Assembly (NCBI GenBank): GCA_041859875.1
Contig: JBFLFY010000010.1
Location: 1 to 64,000 of the forward strand
DNA: 64,000 nt
Source of the DNA: Thermocaproicibacter sp041859875
GTDB lineage: Bacteria > Bacillota > Clostridia > Oscillospirales > Acutalibacteraceae
Direction of reading: 5' to 3'
In this document: positions 52,104-59,492 of the stretch, piece by piece
Layout: every line of letters begins with the position of its first letter
Numbering within the stretch: position 1 is the first letter of the stretch
The notes under the pieces: generated by a model
What the model saw: the letters and a program-made list of their open reading frames with translations, nothing else
Databases searched by the model: none
What the model was told of the DNA's origin: nothing
Translations under genes and position numbers: made by a program

Positions 52104-52184
52104 GGTAAACAAGTAAAAAAGGAAGCCTTATCCGCAAATGTGTCATATTTTTTTGTTATAAATGCTTCTTAACATTCAAATCTC

Positions 52185-52213
52185 TTGTAACAATTCGCCG
52201 ATTCTGCTATAAT
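52185..52213 (+). promoter_or_regulatory. Promoter of the CoA-transferase gene
   Basis: TTGTAA (52185-52190), 17-bp spacer, TGC-TATAAT (TATAAT at 52208-52213). Confidence 0.78.
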
Positions 52214-52339
52214 TGGAATCATTGATATATTATTAACAAAGTTCTCGCCTCGGCAATGGGAAACACAGCACTCACCTTTCGCTTTTTGGATTCTGAAATT
52301 ATTCTATATTTCTGTATTATAAAAATAGGAGGTTTTACT

Positions 52340-53902
52340 ATGGCCGTAAAATTCATAACTGCAAGGGAAGCAGCGGATCTTATTCCGAGTAACGCCACCG
52401 TTGGGACAAACGGTTTCATGGGCACTGCTTTTCCGGAGGAAATTGTTCAGGAGTTGGAAAACCGATTTCAGGAAACTGACAGCCCCCAAAACCTGACTCT
52501 CTTCTTCTGTGCCGCACAAGGTGACAATAAGTCCAAAGGATTGCTCCACCTTGCACACAAAGGCCTTTTGCGCCGCACCATCGGCGGGCACTATGGTATG
52601 GCCCGCAAAATTGGAGAAATGGTAGTAAACAACGAGATTGAAGCCTATGACTTTCCGCAGGGTGTAATGGCTCACCTGCTGTGTGAAACGGCTGCGCACC
52701 AGCCCGGCGTCCTTACGAAGGTTGGCATTGGCACATTTGTTGACCCGCGTGAGGCAGGCGGCAAAATGAACGAAAAAACAATGCCATGCGAAGATTATGT
52801 CCAGCTCGTAAAGCTGAACGGAGAAGATTATCTGTTCTACAAATCCATCCCCATAAACTGTGCGCTGATTGCCGGCACTTACGCGGACGAAAGCGGCAAC
52901 ATTTCCTTCGAACGGGAAGGCGTGCGCGCGGAATCCCTTGCACTGGCCACAGCCTGCAAAAATTCCGGCGGCAAAGTCTTTGTGCAGGTACAGAACGTTG
53001 TAAAAAGCGGTTCCCTGCATCCGCGCATGGTTGAAATACCGAGCGCACTGGTCGACTATGTGATTGTGGCAAGTGACATGAAGTACTGTATGCAGAACTT
53101 CGGCTCCCAGTACAACCCCGGCTTCTCCGGCGAGCACTACATGGGCCTTGCGGGATTCAAACCGGCTGAACTGAACAACAAAAAAGTGATTGGCCGCCGG
53201 GCAGCCATGGAGCTGCAGAGAGACAGCATTGTAAACCTCGGCGTGGGGATTCCGGAATATATTTCTGCGGTTGCCGCAGAAGAAGGCATCACAAAGAAAT
53301 TCACCCTGACGGTAGAAGACGGCATCTTCGGCGGGAGCCCGCAGAGCGGCCTGGACTTCGGCGTCAGCCTGAACCCATCCTGCATGGTCACCATGCCCTC
53401 TATGTTCGACTTTTACGACGGCGGCGGCCTGGACCAGGCATTCGTCGGGTTTGCAGAAGGCGATATGGAAGGCAACGTAAATGTTTCCAAATTCGGTAAA
53501 CTGATGCCGGGCTGCGGCGGATTTATCGATATTACGCAGAACACGAAGCAAGTTTATTTCTGCGGTACCTTCACTGCGGGCGGGCTGAAAACGGAAATCG
53601 GCAACGGTGAGCTGCATATCCTGCAGGAAGGCAAAGTCGACAAGTTCACAAAGCAGCTGCAGCAGGTCACCTTCAGTGCCAAAACTGCCGTTAGCAACAA
53701 CCTGCCTGTTCTGTATATTACCGAACGCGCTGTGTTCCGCCTGACAAAAGACGGCATTATGCTTTGTGAAGCGGCGCCTGGCATTGACCTTGAAAAAGAC
53801 GTTTTTGCTCATATGCCGCAGAAACCGATTCTTTCGCCCGACTTCAAACTGATGGATGCACGGATTTTCCGCAGTGAAAAAATGGGTCTGAAAGACGACT
53901 GA
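52340..53902 (+). CDS. Acyl-CoA:carboxylate CoA-transferase (YdiF/Pct family)
   Basis: 520-aa protein with both family I CoA-transferase halves fused. The N-terminal half has TVGTNGFMGTAFPEEIVQELE and the C-terminal half VNLGVGIPEYIS and LTVEDGIFGGSPQSG, where the Glu is the likely catalytic residue that forms a glutamyl-CoA thioester. It probably moves CoA between short-chain acids such as acetate, propionate, lactate or butyrate. AGGAGG lies 8 bases before the ATG at 52340; the frame extension upstream to 52256 lacks a ribosome site. The gene has its own promoter and terminator. The physiological acid pair is unknown. Confidence 0.88.
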   Translation: MAVKFITAREAADLIPSNATVGTNGFMGTAFPEEIVQELENRFQETDSPQNLTLFFCAAQGDNKSKGLLHLAHKGLLRRTIGGHYGMARKIGEMVVNNEIEAYDFPQGVMAHLLCETAAHQPGVLTKVGIGTFVDPREAGGKMNEKTMPCEDYVQLVKLNGEDYLFYKSIPINCALIAGTYADESGNISFEREGVRAESLALATACKNSGGKVFVQVQNVVKSGSLHPRMVEIPSALVDYVIVASDMKYCMQNFGSQYNPGFSGEHYMGLAGFKPAELNNKKVIGRRAAMELQRDSIVNLGVGIPEYISAVAAEEGITKKFTLTVEDGIFGGSPQSGLDFGVSLNPSCMVTMPSMFDFYDGGGLDQAFVGFAEGDMEGNVNVSKFGKLMPGCGGFIDITQNTKQVYFCGTFTAGGLKTEIGNGELHILQEGKVDKFTKQLQQVTFSAKTAVSNNLPVLYITERAVFRLTKDGIMLCEAAPGIDLEKDVFAHMPQKPILSPDFKLMDARIFRSEKMGLKDD

Positions 53903-53931
53903 CCATGTAAATAAAATATTTATGGTTGTTT

Positions 53932-53964
53932 GCCCCGCTTTTTTGAAAAAAGCGGGGCATTTTT
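53932..53964 (+). terminator. Terminator after the CoA-transferase gene
   Basis: GCCCCGCTTTTTT / AAAAAAGCGGGGC arms with a one-base turn plus pairing slack, followed by ATTTTT. Confidence 0.85.
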
Positions 53965-54006
53965 CAAAAAATAGTTCTAATTTTCAAAAAACATACCTTG
54001 CAATAC

Positions 54007-54035
54007 TTGAAATATTGTACCGGTACAATTATAAT
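54007..54035 (+). promoter_or_regulatory. Sigma-A promoter of the O-acetylation pair
   Basis: TTGAAA (54007-54012), 17-bp spacer, perfect TATAAT (54030-54035). The spacer is occupied by a perfect palindrome (54014-54029). Confidence 0.82.
54014..54029. promoter_or_regulatory. Perfect 16-bp palindromic operator between -35 and -10
   Basis: ATTGTACCGGTACAAT reads the same on both strands and fills the spacer from one base after the -35 up to the -10. A repressor bound here would block RNA polymerase directly. Such operators are typical of dimeric TetR-, LacI- or GntR-type regulators, but no regulator gene is adjacent. Confidence 0.75.
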
Positions 54036-54082
54036 AAATCTATTTGCTGTGACTTGAAAAATATAAGTAAAGGATGGGGAAA

Positions 54083-55483
54083 TTGGTCTTTTCATCAAAT
54101 ACTTTTCTCTTTTTGTTCTTCCCGATTGTTCTGATACTTTATTTCAACCCGTTTGTAAAAAGCAGGACCTACAAAAATGTCATCCTGCTGCTCGCAAGCC
54201 TGTTTTTCTATGCCTGGGGCGAGCCAATCTGGTGGGTCATCCTGTGCTTTTCCATTTTCATGAACTGGTTTTTCGGAAGAATGCTGGCCAAACCGGAAAG
54301 CGGCGAGCACAAAAAGAAGCAGATTGAAGTCATCGCCATCCTCTGCAACCTGTTTTTCCTTTTTGTGTTTAAATACCTGAATTTTACCATAGCTAATCTC
54401 CGGTGGCTCACGGGTATGAGCCTCCCATTCCCGAAAGTTGCCCTGCCGATCGGCATCTCATTCTACACCTTTGAGGCAATCTCCTATATTGTTGACGTAA
54501 AACGCGGCAAGGCAAAGGCCGCCACAAATATTCTGGACGTTGGGCTTTACATTGCCTGCTTTCCGCAGGTGCTTGCCGGGCCGATTGTACGCTATGAAAC
54601 AGTCGCTGATGAAATCCACAACCGGCACGAAAACATGGATGACTTCTGCGAAGGGATGTGCCGCTTTGTCTATGGGCTTGCAAAAAAAGTCGTAATTGCA
54701 AACAGCATTGCGCAGGCAGCGGACAAGGCTTTCAGCCAACCGGGGCAGTCGGTCCTGCTCGCATGGGTGGGTGCTATAGCTTACACCTTCCAGATTTACT
54801 TTGACTTTTCCGGGTATTCCGACATGGCCATAGGGCTTGGCCGGATGTTCGGCTTCCATTACCTTGAAAACTTTAATTACCCGTATATTGCAAAAAGCGT
54901 TACGGAATTCTGGCATCGCTGGCATATTTCACTTTCCACCTGGTTCCGCGACTATGTTTATTTTCCGCTCGGCGGCAGCTGGGTAAAAAGCGCGGCGCGC
55001 CACATTTTCAATCTTGGCGTGGTTTGGTTCCTAACAGGGTTCTGGCACGGAGCAAATTGGACCTTTATGTGCTGGGGGCTTGCCTACTTTGTTGTTCAGG
55101 TCTTTGAAAAATATGTACTGAAGGCAAAAACCGGAACTCCGGTTTTCGGGCGCATTTATACGATGCTGGTCGTCGTTCTCTGCTGGGTTCTGTTCCGTTC
55201 GCCTTCCATCGGCGCAGCCGGAACGTATATCGCTGCCATGTTTGGTGCAGGCGTTTCACAGTTGGCAGGCGGCACGGCTCTTGGCCTGCTGCGGGATTAC
55301 TGGCCTTGTTTCCTCATTGGCATCCTGGCAAGCTGCCCGATTGCTCCCGCACTGCGGAAGCGGCTTCTGCCAACTTCAGGCGGAAAAGTTGCCTATGCTG
55401 CCATTACCTGCGTCCTTTTCATCTTTACTGTTTCCTGCATGGTTACGAGTTCGTACAATCCGTTTATCTACTTTAACTTTTAA
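54083..55483 (+). CDS. MBOAT-family O-acyltransferase, AlgI/DltB-like
   Basis: 466-aa membrane O-acyltransferase with about ten to eleven hydrophobic helices. The MBOAT core contains FDFSGYSDMAIGLGRMFGF, NFNYPYIAKSVTEFWHRWHISLS (in part) and the catalytic His in GFWHGANW (about residue 318). It carries acetyl groups across the membrane for transfer onto a polysaccharide by the partner encoded next. Start: AAAGG ends one base before the ATG at 54074 but 9 bases before the TTG at 54083, giving MVFSSNTFLF, which fits the AlgI family start. The next gene begins 12 bases after the stop. Confidence 0.9.
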   Translation: MVFSSNTFLFLFFPIVLILYFNPFVKSRTYKNVILLLASLFFYAWGEPIWWVILCFSIFMNWFFGRMLAKPESGEHKKKQIEVIAILCNLFFLFVFKYLNFTIANLRWLTGMSLPFPKVALPIGISFYTFEAISYIVDVKRGKAKAATNILDVGLYIACFPQVLAGPIVRYETVADEIHNRHENMDDFCEGMCRFVYGLAKKVVIANSIAQAADKAFSQPGQSVLLAWVGAIAYTFQIYFDFSGYSDMAIGLGRMFGFHYLENFNYPYIAKSVTEFWHRWHISLSTWFRDYVYFPLGGSWVKSAARHIFNLGVVWFLTGFWHGANWTFMCWGLAYFVVQVFEKYVLKAKTGTPVFGRIYTMLVVVLCWVLFRSPSIGAAGTYIAAMFGAGVSQLAGGTALGLLRDYWPCFLIGILASCPIAPALRKRLLPTSGGKVAYAAITCVLFIFTVSCMVTSSYNPFIYFNF

Positions 55484-55495
55484 CGAGGCGCCAAT

Positions 55496-56797
55496 ATGCT
55501 GAAAAAATTCAACTGCAAAAAAGTTGTTACCGTTTTCGTTCTTGTGATTCTTAGCTTCAACATGATGAATGTCCTTGTGTGGAAGTGGAATGCAACCGTT
55601 AATCAAAGGGCCGTCAGCTATAAGCCCACCATAAACTGGGCACAGGAGTATCCTTTTGCCGAAGTTTCAAAGGCCGCACCCGCACCGGCAGTTCCTGCCC
55701 AGAAAAATTCCTTTCTGCACAGTTTTGTGCAAAAACTGCGGAATAGATCGAGTTCCATTCAAAAAGAAGAAAACGTTCTGGAAACCAACTGCATTTACCA
55801 GCTTTTTGCTTTTCGGCCGCTCGTTGAGCTGAATGGCTTTGTAAACTTAAAATGCGGAAAAATGATTTACCCAAACCAAGAAGTTTTTCAGCTGAATAAC
55901 GGTTATTGGGCATTTACCAAAGATCCGCTTTCGGCTTCCAGCACAAAACGCACGGCAGACAATATTGCCGGCCTTTCGCAGTTCTGTTCTGGAAAAAATA
56001 TTCCATTTTTATATGTGCAGTGCCCAGACAAAACTTGTAAATATGACCCTGAAATGCCGAATGGAGCAGAAGACTGCACAAACGAGAACTATGACGCACT
56101 TCTGGCTGAGCTGCAAAAACTCAGCATCCCGTCTTTTGACCTGAGAGATCAGATTCATGCGGAAAGCCTGAACCACTACGGTATGTTCTACCGCACTGAC
56201 CACCATTGGAAGGTAGAAACCGGTTTGTGGGCTGCCGGCGAAATTACACGGAAACTGAATGACAGCTATGGCTGTAAATTGGACGCTGCCAAAACGAATG
56301 CGGCAGACTACCAGAAGCAGGTCTACAAAGACTGGTTCCTTGGTTCCGCCGGGCGCAGGGTTTCCCTTGGCTGCGCACAGCCAGAAGATTTTACCCTGAT
56401 GCTTCCGAAATTTTCCACACAGCTGCAGTTGGAAGTTCCAAACATGAATATTTGCAAAACCGGGAAATTTGAGGATGTCATTTACAACCAGGAAACGCTG
56501 AAGTCGAAGGATTACTACAATCTTTCCTGCTATGAATCGCAGCTTTATGGAAACCAGCCTCTGACAAAAGTCACGAACAAAAAGAATCCAAACGGGCAGA
56601 AAATTCTGGTGCTGGGCGATTCCTTCTCACTTGCTTTGGTACCATACCTTTCGCTTACTTCACGGGAAACAGATTTGATTGACTTTCGGCGCGACCAGGG
56701 GAATTTTACAGGAAGTATCCGTAACTTCATTAACACCGAAAAGCCAGATATTGTGCTTCTCACCTATGAACCCGGCTCTGATTATTCTTTTCAATAA
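55496..56797 (+). CDS. AlgX/AlgJ-like SGNH hydrolase-type O-acetyltransferase (DHHW family)
   Basis: 433-aa protein with one N-terminal membrane segment (VVTVFVLVILSFNMMNVLVW, residues about 10-30) and an extracytoplasmic SGNH-like domain: the catalytic Asp-His pair is TDHHW (about residue 237-241) and the nucleophile is the Ser in LVLGDSFSLAL (about residue 378). With the AlgI-type gene just upstream (12 bases apart) it should complete an O-acetylation system for a surface polysaccharide or peptidoglycan. GAGG precedes the ATG. A terminator follows. Confidence 0.85.
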   Translation: MLKKFNCKKVVTVFVLVILSFNMMNVLVWKWNATVNQRAVSYKPTINWAQEYPFAEVSKAAPAPAVPAQKNSFLHSFVQKLRNRSSSIQKEENVLETNCIYQLFAFRPLVELNGFVNLKCGKMIYPNQEVFQLNNGYWAFTKDPLSASSTKRTADNIAGLSQFCSGKNIPFLYVQCPDKTCKYDPEMPNGAEDCTNENYDALLAELQKLSIPSFDLRDQIHAESLNHYGMFYRTDHHWKVETGLWAAGEITRKLNDSYGCKLDAAKTNAADYQKQVYKDWFLGSAGRRVSLGCAQPEDFTLMLPKFSTQLQLEVPNMNICKTGKFEDVIYNQETLKSKDYYNLSCYESQLYGNQPLTKVTNKKNPNGQKILVLGDSFSLALVPYLSLTSRETDLIDFRRDQGNFTGSIRNFINTEKPDIVLLTYEPGSDYSFQ

Positions 56798-56806
56798 ACT
56801 GCTTTT

Positions 56807-56837
56807 AGCTGCCGTATTTTTGCGGCAGCTTTTTTAT
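56807..56837 (+). terminator. Terminator of the O-acetylation operon
   Basis: AGCTGCCG / CGGCAGCT arms with an 8-base loop and a run of T. Confidence 0.85.
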
Positions 56838-56929
56838 AGCATATATTTACTTTTGTGTGAAATGTTCGTATTATTTAAACAAAATTTTGCTGCGCCTTTT
56901 TATTTGTGTAAAATTAACCCTGTTATGTA

Positions 56930-56938
56930 TGGTATAAT
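56930..56938 (+). promoter_or_regulatory. Extended -10 promoter of the pyrophosphatase gene
   Basis: TGG-TATAAT (TATAAT at 56933-56938) without a clear -35 at normal spacing. Confidence 0.5.
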
Positions 56939-56974
56939 AGCTTCAACTGAAAGATGGGAAGAAGGGAATTCATC

Positions 56975-58639
56975 ATGCCAAAAACTTCACTGCCAAGAAA
57001 AGTCAATATTATTGGCCATAGAAATCCGGACACTGACTCCATCTGCTCGGCCATTGCCTACGCATACCTGAAAAATCACATGGGCAAACCCATCTATGAG
57101 CCGCGCCGCGCCGGGCATTTGAACCGCGAAACGGAATTTGTGCTGCAGTATTTTAAAGTGAAGCCACCGCGCCTTTGCACGGACGTAAGCCCACAGATAA
57201 AAGACATTGACATACGGGTTTCGCCTGGGATTGACGGCGAAACGAGCCTGCGCGCCGCATGGGAACATATGCGCGACGCTGAGATTGATACGCTCTGCAT
57301 TACAGATGTAAGCTGCAGACTACTGGGGCTCATTACGGTCAAGGACATCGCCATGGCCAACATGGACCTGCTTGACACCGACGTGCTTTCAGTCGCACAC
57401 ACCAGCTACAAAAACGTCCTTTCCACCCTGAACGGGAAAATGATTGTCGGAAATCCCGACGCCGTAATTGAAGAAGGACGCATTCAGGTAGGTACAGAAA
57501 GTGCGGAAGCCATAGAAGAGCACGTATGCCCCGGCGACACCGTGCTTGTTTCCAACCGGTATGAAACACAGATTTGTGCCATTGAATGCGGTGCGGGATG
57601 CATTGTCATCTGCTGCAGTTCTACGGTTCCGCGCACGATTGTGACCCGTGCCGAAGAAAAGGGCTGCTGCATTATTACAACACCGTACGATTCTTATGCC
57701 GCAGCGCGGCTCATCAGCCAAGCCGCGCCGGTACGCCACTTTATGTGTTCGGAAGGGCTGCTGCAGTTCAGCCTGAACACCCCCATTGAGGATGCCCGCA
57801 AAGTAATGGCCAGTGTGCGTCATCGTTACTTCCCCGTTCTCAATGAAGAAGGAAAGTACTGCGGCGTTGTTTCGCGCCGGAACCTTTTGAATCTGCACCG
57901 CAAACAGATTATTCTGGTAGACCACAACGAGCGGACGCAGGCAGTGGATGGCCTTGACCAGGCGGACATCCTGGAAATCATCGACCACCATCGCATTGGC
58001 ACACTGGAAACACGCGGCCCAGTTTATTTTCGGAATGTTCCGGTTGGCTGCACAGCCACCATCATATTCCAAATGTTTCAGGAAAACGGTGTGAAGGTTC
58101 CAAAAGACATCGCTGGGCTGCTGCTTTCAGCGATTCTTTCCGACACGCTGATGTTCCGTTCCCCAACTTCTACACCGCAGGACAAAGAAACAGCAAAAAA
58201 GCTGGCGGAAACAGCCGAGGTAGACATTCCTTCTTATGCCGAACGGATGTTTGAAGCCGGCGGCGACTTGACAGGAAAAACCGCGGAAGAGGTTTTCCTT
58301 TCGGATTTCAAAGTCTTCAGCCGCGGCAACGCCCGTTTTGGTGTGGGGCAAGGCATCTATATGACCGAAAAAAGCCGCACCGCAGCGGAAGCCTTGGTTG
58401 GTCCTTACCTTCCGGAAGCCGCTGGGAACGAAGGTCTGCCGCTTGTTTTTTATATGTTTACCGACGTTCAGCATGAGTCAACCGAACTGATGTACTGCGG
58501 ACGCAGTGCAGAGAAAATTATAAGTGAAGCTTTTGGCGTAAAGCCAAAAGACGGCATGGCGATTCTGCCCGGCGTTGTAAGCCGCAAAATGCAGCTGATT
58601 CCGCCTTTAATGGCTGCCATGCAGGCACTTCAGGTCTGA
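56975..58639 (+). CDS. ppaC: Manganese-dependent inorganic pyrophosphatase with CBS and DRTGG domains
   Basis: Family II pyrophosphatase of the DHH superfamily: hydrolyses pyrophosphate with Mn. 554 aa, longer than the 310-aa simple form because of a regulatory insert. The DHH domain begins NIIGHRNPDTDSICSAIAYAY (residues about 11-30) and continues after the insert with ILVDHNERTQAVDG, EIIDHHRIGTLETRGP and the C-terminal DHHA2 domain with a Mn/phosphate site around CGRSAEKI. Between them (about residues 70-305) lie two CBS segments around a DRTGG-like module, which in relatives bind AMP, ADP or diadenosine nucleotides. ATG at 56975 follows GAAGGGA. Confidence 0.9.
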   Translation: MPKTSLPRKVNIIGHRNPDTDSICSAIAYAYLKNHMGKPIYEPRRAGHLNRETEFVLQYFKVKPPRLCTDVSPQIKDIDIRVSPGIDGETSLRAAWEHMRDAEIDTLCITDVSCRLLGLITVKDIAMANMDLLDTDVLSVAHTSYKNVLSTLNGKMIVGNPDAVIEEGRIQVGTESAEAIEEHVCPGDTVLVSNRYETQICAIECGAGCIVICCSSTVPRTIVTRAEEKGCCIITTPYDSYAAARLISQAAPVRHFMCSEGLLQFSLNTPIEDARKVMASVRHRYFPVLNEEGKYCGVVSRRNLLNLHRKQIILVDHNERTQAVDGLDQADILEIIDHHRIGTLETRGPVYFRNVPVGCTATIIFQMFQENGVKVPKDIAGLLLSAILSDTLMFRSPTSTPQDKETAKKLAETAEVDIPSYAERMFEAGGDLTGKTAEEVFLSDFKVFSRGNARFGVGQGIYMTEKSRTAAEALVGPYLPEAAGNEGLPLVFYMFTDVQHESTELMYCGRSAEKIISEAFGVKPKDGMAILPGVVSRKMQLIPPLMAAMQALQV

Positions 58640-58732
58640 ACGAATACTTCCTCCTTTTTCAATGAAAGCCATGCGCTTTCTGTCTGCTTCCTATTAATCA
58701 GTTTAGTGTAAATTATGACATAAAATTAAACT

Positions 58733-58776
58733 CGCCGGGTTCGCCTTTTGTTTGGCAAACCCGGCGGATTTCTCTT
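58733..58776 (+). terminator. GC-rich hairpin, probable terminator after the pyrophosphatase gene
   Basis: CGCCGGGTTCGCC / GGCAAACCCGGCG arms with one mismatch and an 8-base loop, followed by GATTTCTCTT. T-rich sequence on the other strand too. Confidence 0.5.
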
Positions 58777-58960
58777 ATAATCTGACTGTTTATTCCGCTG
58801 CAAATCGGTCGTATGCTATCATAACGCTCGACACAATTAGCATTCACATCATGTTGGGCTCTTGCAGAGTAAACATATTCTCTGCCGCACCGAGAACGTG
58901 CAAAAAGCGAGCAAGACCAAATTGAGGATAAGCTAACGGCGTAAAAATTCCAGCAGCGTA

Positions 58961-58989
58961 TTGACAATTTAACGGATAAGTGATAAAGT
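58961..58989 (+). promoter_or_regulatory. Promoter of the marR-ABC operon
   Basis: Perfect TTGACA (58961-58966), 17-bp spacer, TAAAGT (58984-58989). Confidence 0.7.
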
Positions 58990-59001
58990 TAGACTGCTTT
59001 A

Positions 59002-59024
59002 GTTAGCATGCTAATTGTTAGCAT
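59002..59024. promoter_or_regulatory. Probable MarR operator: palindrome plus repeated half-site
   Basis: TTAGCATGCTAA (59003-59014) is a perfect 12-bp palindrome, and its half GTTAGCAT recurs at 59017-59024. It lies just downstream of the marR promoter and 27 bases before the marR start, as expected for autorepression. Confidence 0.7.
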
Positions 59025-59050
59025 TGCAATTTAATTTTATGGAGGAAATT

Positions 59051-59479
59051 ATGTCTGCTCGTTTTCATCATGCAGTTTATATGGCATACAATGCTCAGAA
59101 AAACAGTTTGCGCCCCGGTATGGTACGAATCGGCCTTTCCCCTGGGCAGCCAAAAGTTTTGAGGTTCTTATCATCCCACAACAACTGTATGCAGAAAGAG
59201 ATTGCAGAGGCTTTGGACATTGAGCCTGCCACTGTGTCGCGCCTGCTGGTCAATATGGAGCAAAACGGCCTTGTGATACGTTCTGCACCGGAGGAACGCC
59301 GGAGAGCAGAATCGGTCCGAATTACAGAAGAGGGACGCACCGCCTTTACCCAGTGGGAAACGTTCTGCCACACGGTGGAAGAACAATCTTTACAGGGCTT
59401 TTCGGAAGAGGAAGGGCAAAAATTTCTGGAGTTCCTGTGCCGCATGTATCAAAATTTAACAGGAAAGCCTTTGAACTAA
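59051..59479 (+). CDS. MarR-family transcriptional regulator
   Basis: 142-aa winged-helix repressor. HTH MQKEIAEALDIEPATVSRLLVNMEQNGLV (about residues 45-73) is followed by the wing APEERRRAESVRITEEG. The frame continues upstream to 59015, but GGAGGA lies 5-6 bases before the ATG at 59051. It probably represses its own operon, including the two ABC half-transporters, and is released by a small lipophilic ligand. The next gene begins 14 bases after its stop. Confidence 0.9.
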   Translation: MSARFHHAVYMAYNAQKNSLRPGMVRIGLSPGQPKVLRFLSSHNNCMQKEIAEALDIEPATVSRLLVNMEQNGLVIRSAPEERRRAESVRITEEGRTAFTQWETFCHTVEEQSLQGFSEEEGQKFLEFLCRMYQNLTGKPLN

Positions 59480-59492
59480 TGGAGGAAAAATT

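Larger units (their letters stand above)
51909..52339. other. Divergent intergenic region lysozyme / CoA-transferase
   Basis: 431 bases without a gene. It holds the minus-strand lysozyme promoter (52075-52103), an inverted repeat at 52017-52033 in the lysozyme leader, and the plus-strand CoA-transferase promoter (52185-52213) followed by a leader of about 120 bases with AGGAGG. No RNA gene is evident. Confidence 0.6.
58640..59050. other. Intergenic region pyrophosphatase / marR
   Basis: 411 bases without a supported gene. They hold a strong GC hairpin (58733-58766), a stretch of about 190 bases I cannot interpret (58770-58960), then the marR promoter and operator. A minus-strand frame at 58713-58967 has no recognisable protein. 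Confidence 0.55.

Noticed and set aside
52304..53812. Long minus-strand open frame (about 500 codons) opposite the CoA-transferase gene
   Set aside because: It has no recognisable protein, no ribosome site, and exactly mirrors a well-supported gene on the other strand; it is a codon-usage shadow.
58713..58967. Minus-strand open frame of 84 codons between pyrophosphatase and marR, considered as a recombinase remnant
   Set aside because: The translation matches no protein I know, and it includes the GC hairpin; kept only as an unexplained region.
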